This document shows, in pieces, positions 5,456-5,467 of a stretch of 5,467 bases of DNA. The DNA is taken from NCBI GenBank assembly GCA_019419525.1, contig DXZU01000031.1, positions 1 to 5,467 of the forward strand, given 5' to 3'. The notes beneath the pieces are model-generated. The model was not told the DNA's origin, did no database searches, and saw only the letters and a program-made list of their open reading frames with translations. This DNA is from Collinsella sp. (GTDB taxonomy: Bacteria > Actinomycetota > Coriobacteriia > Coriobacteriales > Coriobacteriaceae). The translations under genes and the position numbers were made by a program. The first letter of the stretch is position 1. Every line of letters starts with the position of its first letter.

Positions 5456-5467
5456 GTGGAATGGTGG

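Noticed and set aside
5451..5467. TGGGG...TGGTGG repeats at the right edge, reminiscent of MraZ-binding direct repeats before a division and cell-wall cluster
   Set aside because: The start-to-start spacing is 11 bases rather than the usual 10, only two copies fit before the edge, and the NrdR boxes explain the region better. The possibility cannot be fully closed without more sequence.
5461..5467. ATG at 5461 as the start of the next gene
   Set aside because: Only seven bases remain, and the G-rich run upstream abuts the ATG too closely to be a well-spaced ribosome site; no gene can be supported.

Overview
This window looks like chromosomal DNA from a moderately GC-rich Gram-positive bacterium. 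By eye it is close to 60% GC, and third codon positions favour G and C. Gene content and order fit the actinobacterial class Coriobacteriia (Collinsella or a relative): a Firmicutes/anaerobe-type DUF1846 protein, a small winged-helix regulator, and pyrG followed almost without a gap by xerD. The taxon is inferred from style and gene order; no sequence comparison was run. All four confident genes are on the + strand.

Layout. Bases 1-272 hold no confident gene; they carry a perfect TATAAT box and the ribosome site for the first gene. Bases 273-1754 encode a full-length DUF1846 protein, closed by a strong intrinsic terminator (1789-1821). After a leader, 2011-2349 encode a 112-residue winged helix-turn-helix protein with an excellent Shine-Dalgarno and its own GAAA-loop terminator (2374-2402). 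A promoter-like pair and a small leader hairpin (2441-2509) precede pyrG (2528-4189), the glutamine-dependent CTP synthase. Its stop lies two bases before the GTG start of xerD (4192-5133), a tyrosine recombinase with the full R-K-H-R-H-Y active site. The two are very probably cotranscribed and translationally coupled.

The last 334 bases (5134-5467) contain no gene but much structure: a long GC-rich stem-loop with a T-run that ends the pyrG-xerD unit and resembles REP-type repeats; a MerR/SoxR-like inverted repeat; a second terminator-like hairpin; and a control region with a near-consensus NrdR box, a second weaker NrdR box 41 bases on, and a LexA/SOS-like palindrome between them. This control region predicts that the gene starting just beyond the window is a ribonucleotide reductase gene or another member of the NrdR regulon.

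Together the window is mostly housekeeping: pyrimidine nucleotide synthesis (PyrG), chromosome dimer resolution (XerD) and, by prediction from its promoter, deoxyribonucleotide supply next door. No mobile element, CRISPR array, tRNA or rRNA was seen. The most interesting parts are the 3' control region and the conserved but uncharacterised DUF1846 protein.
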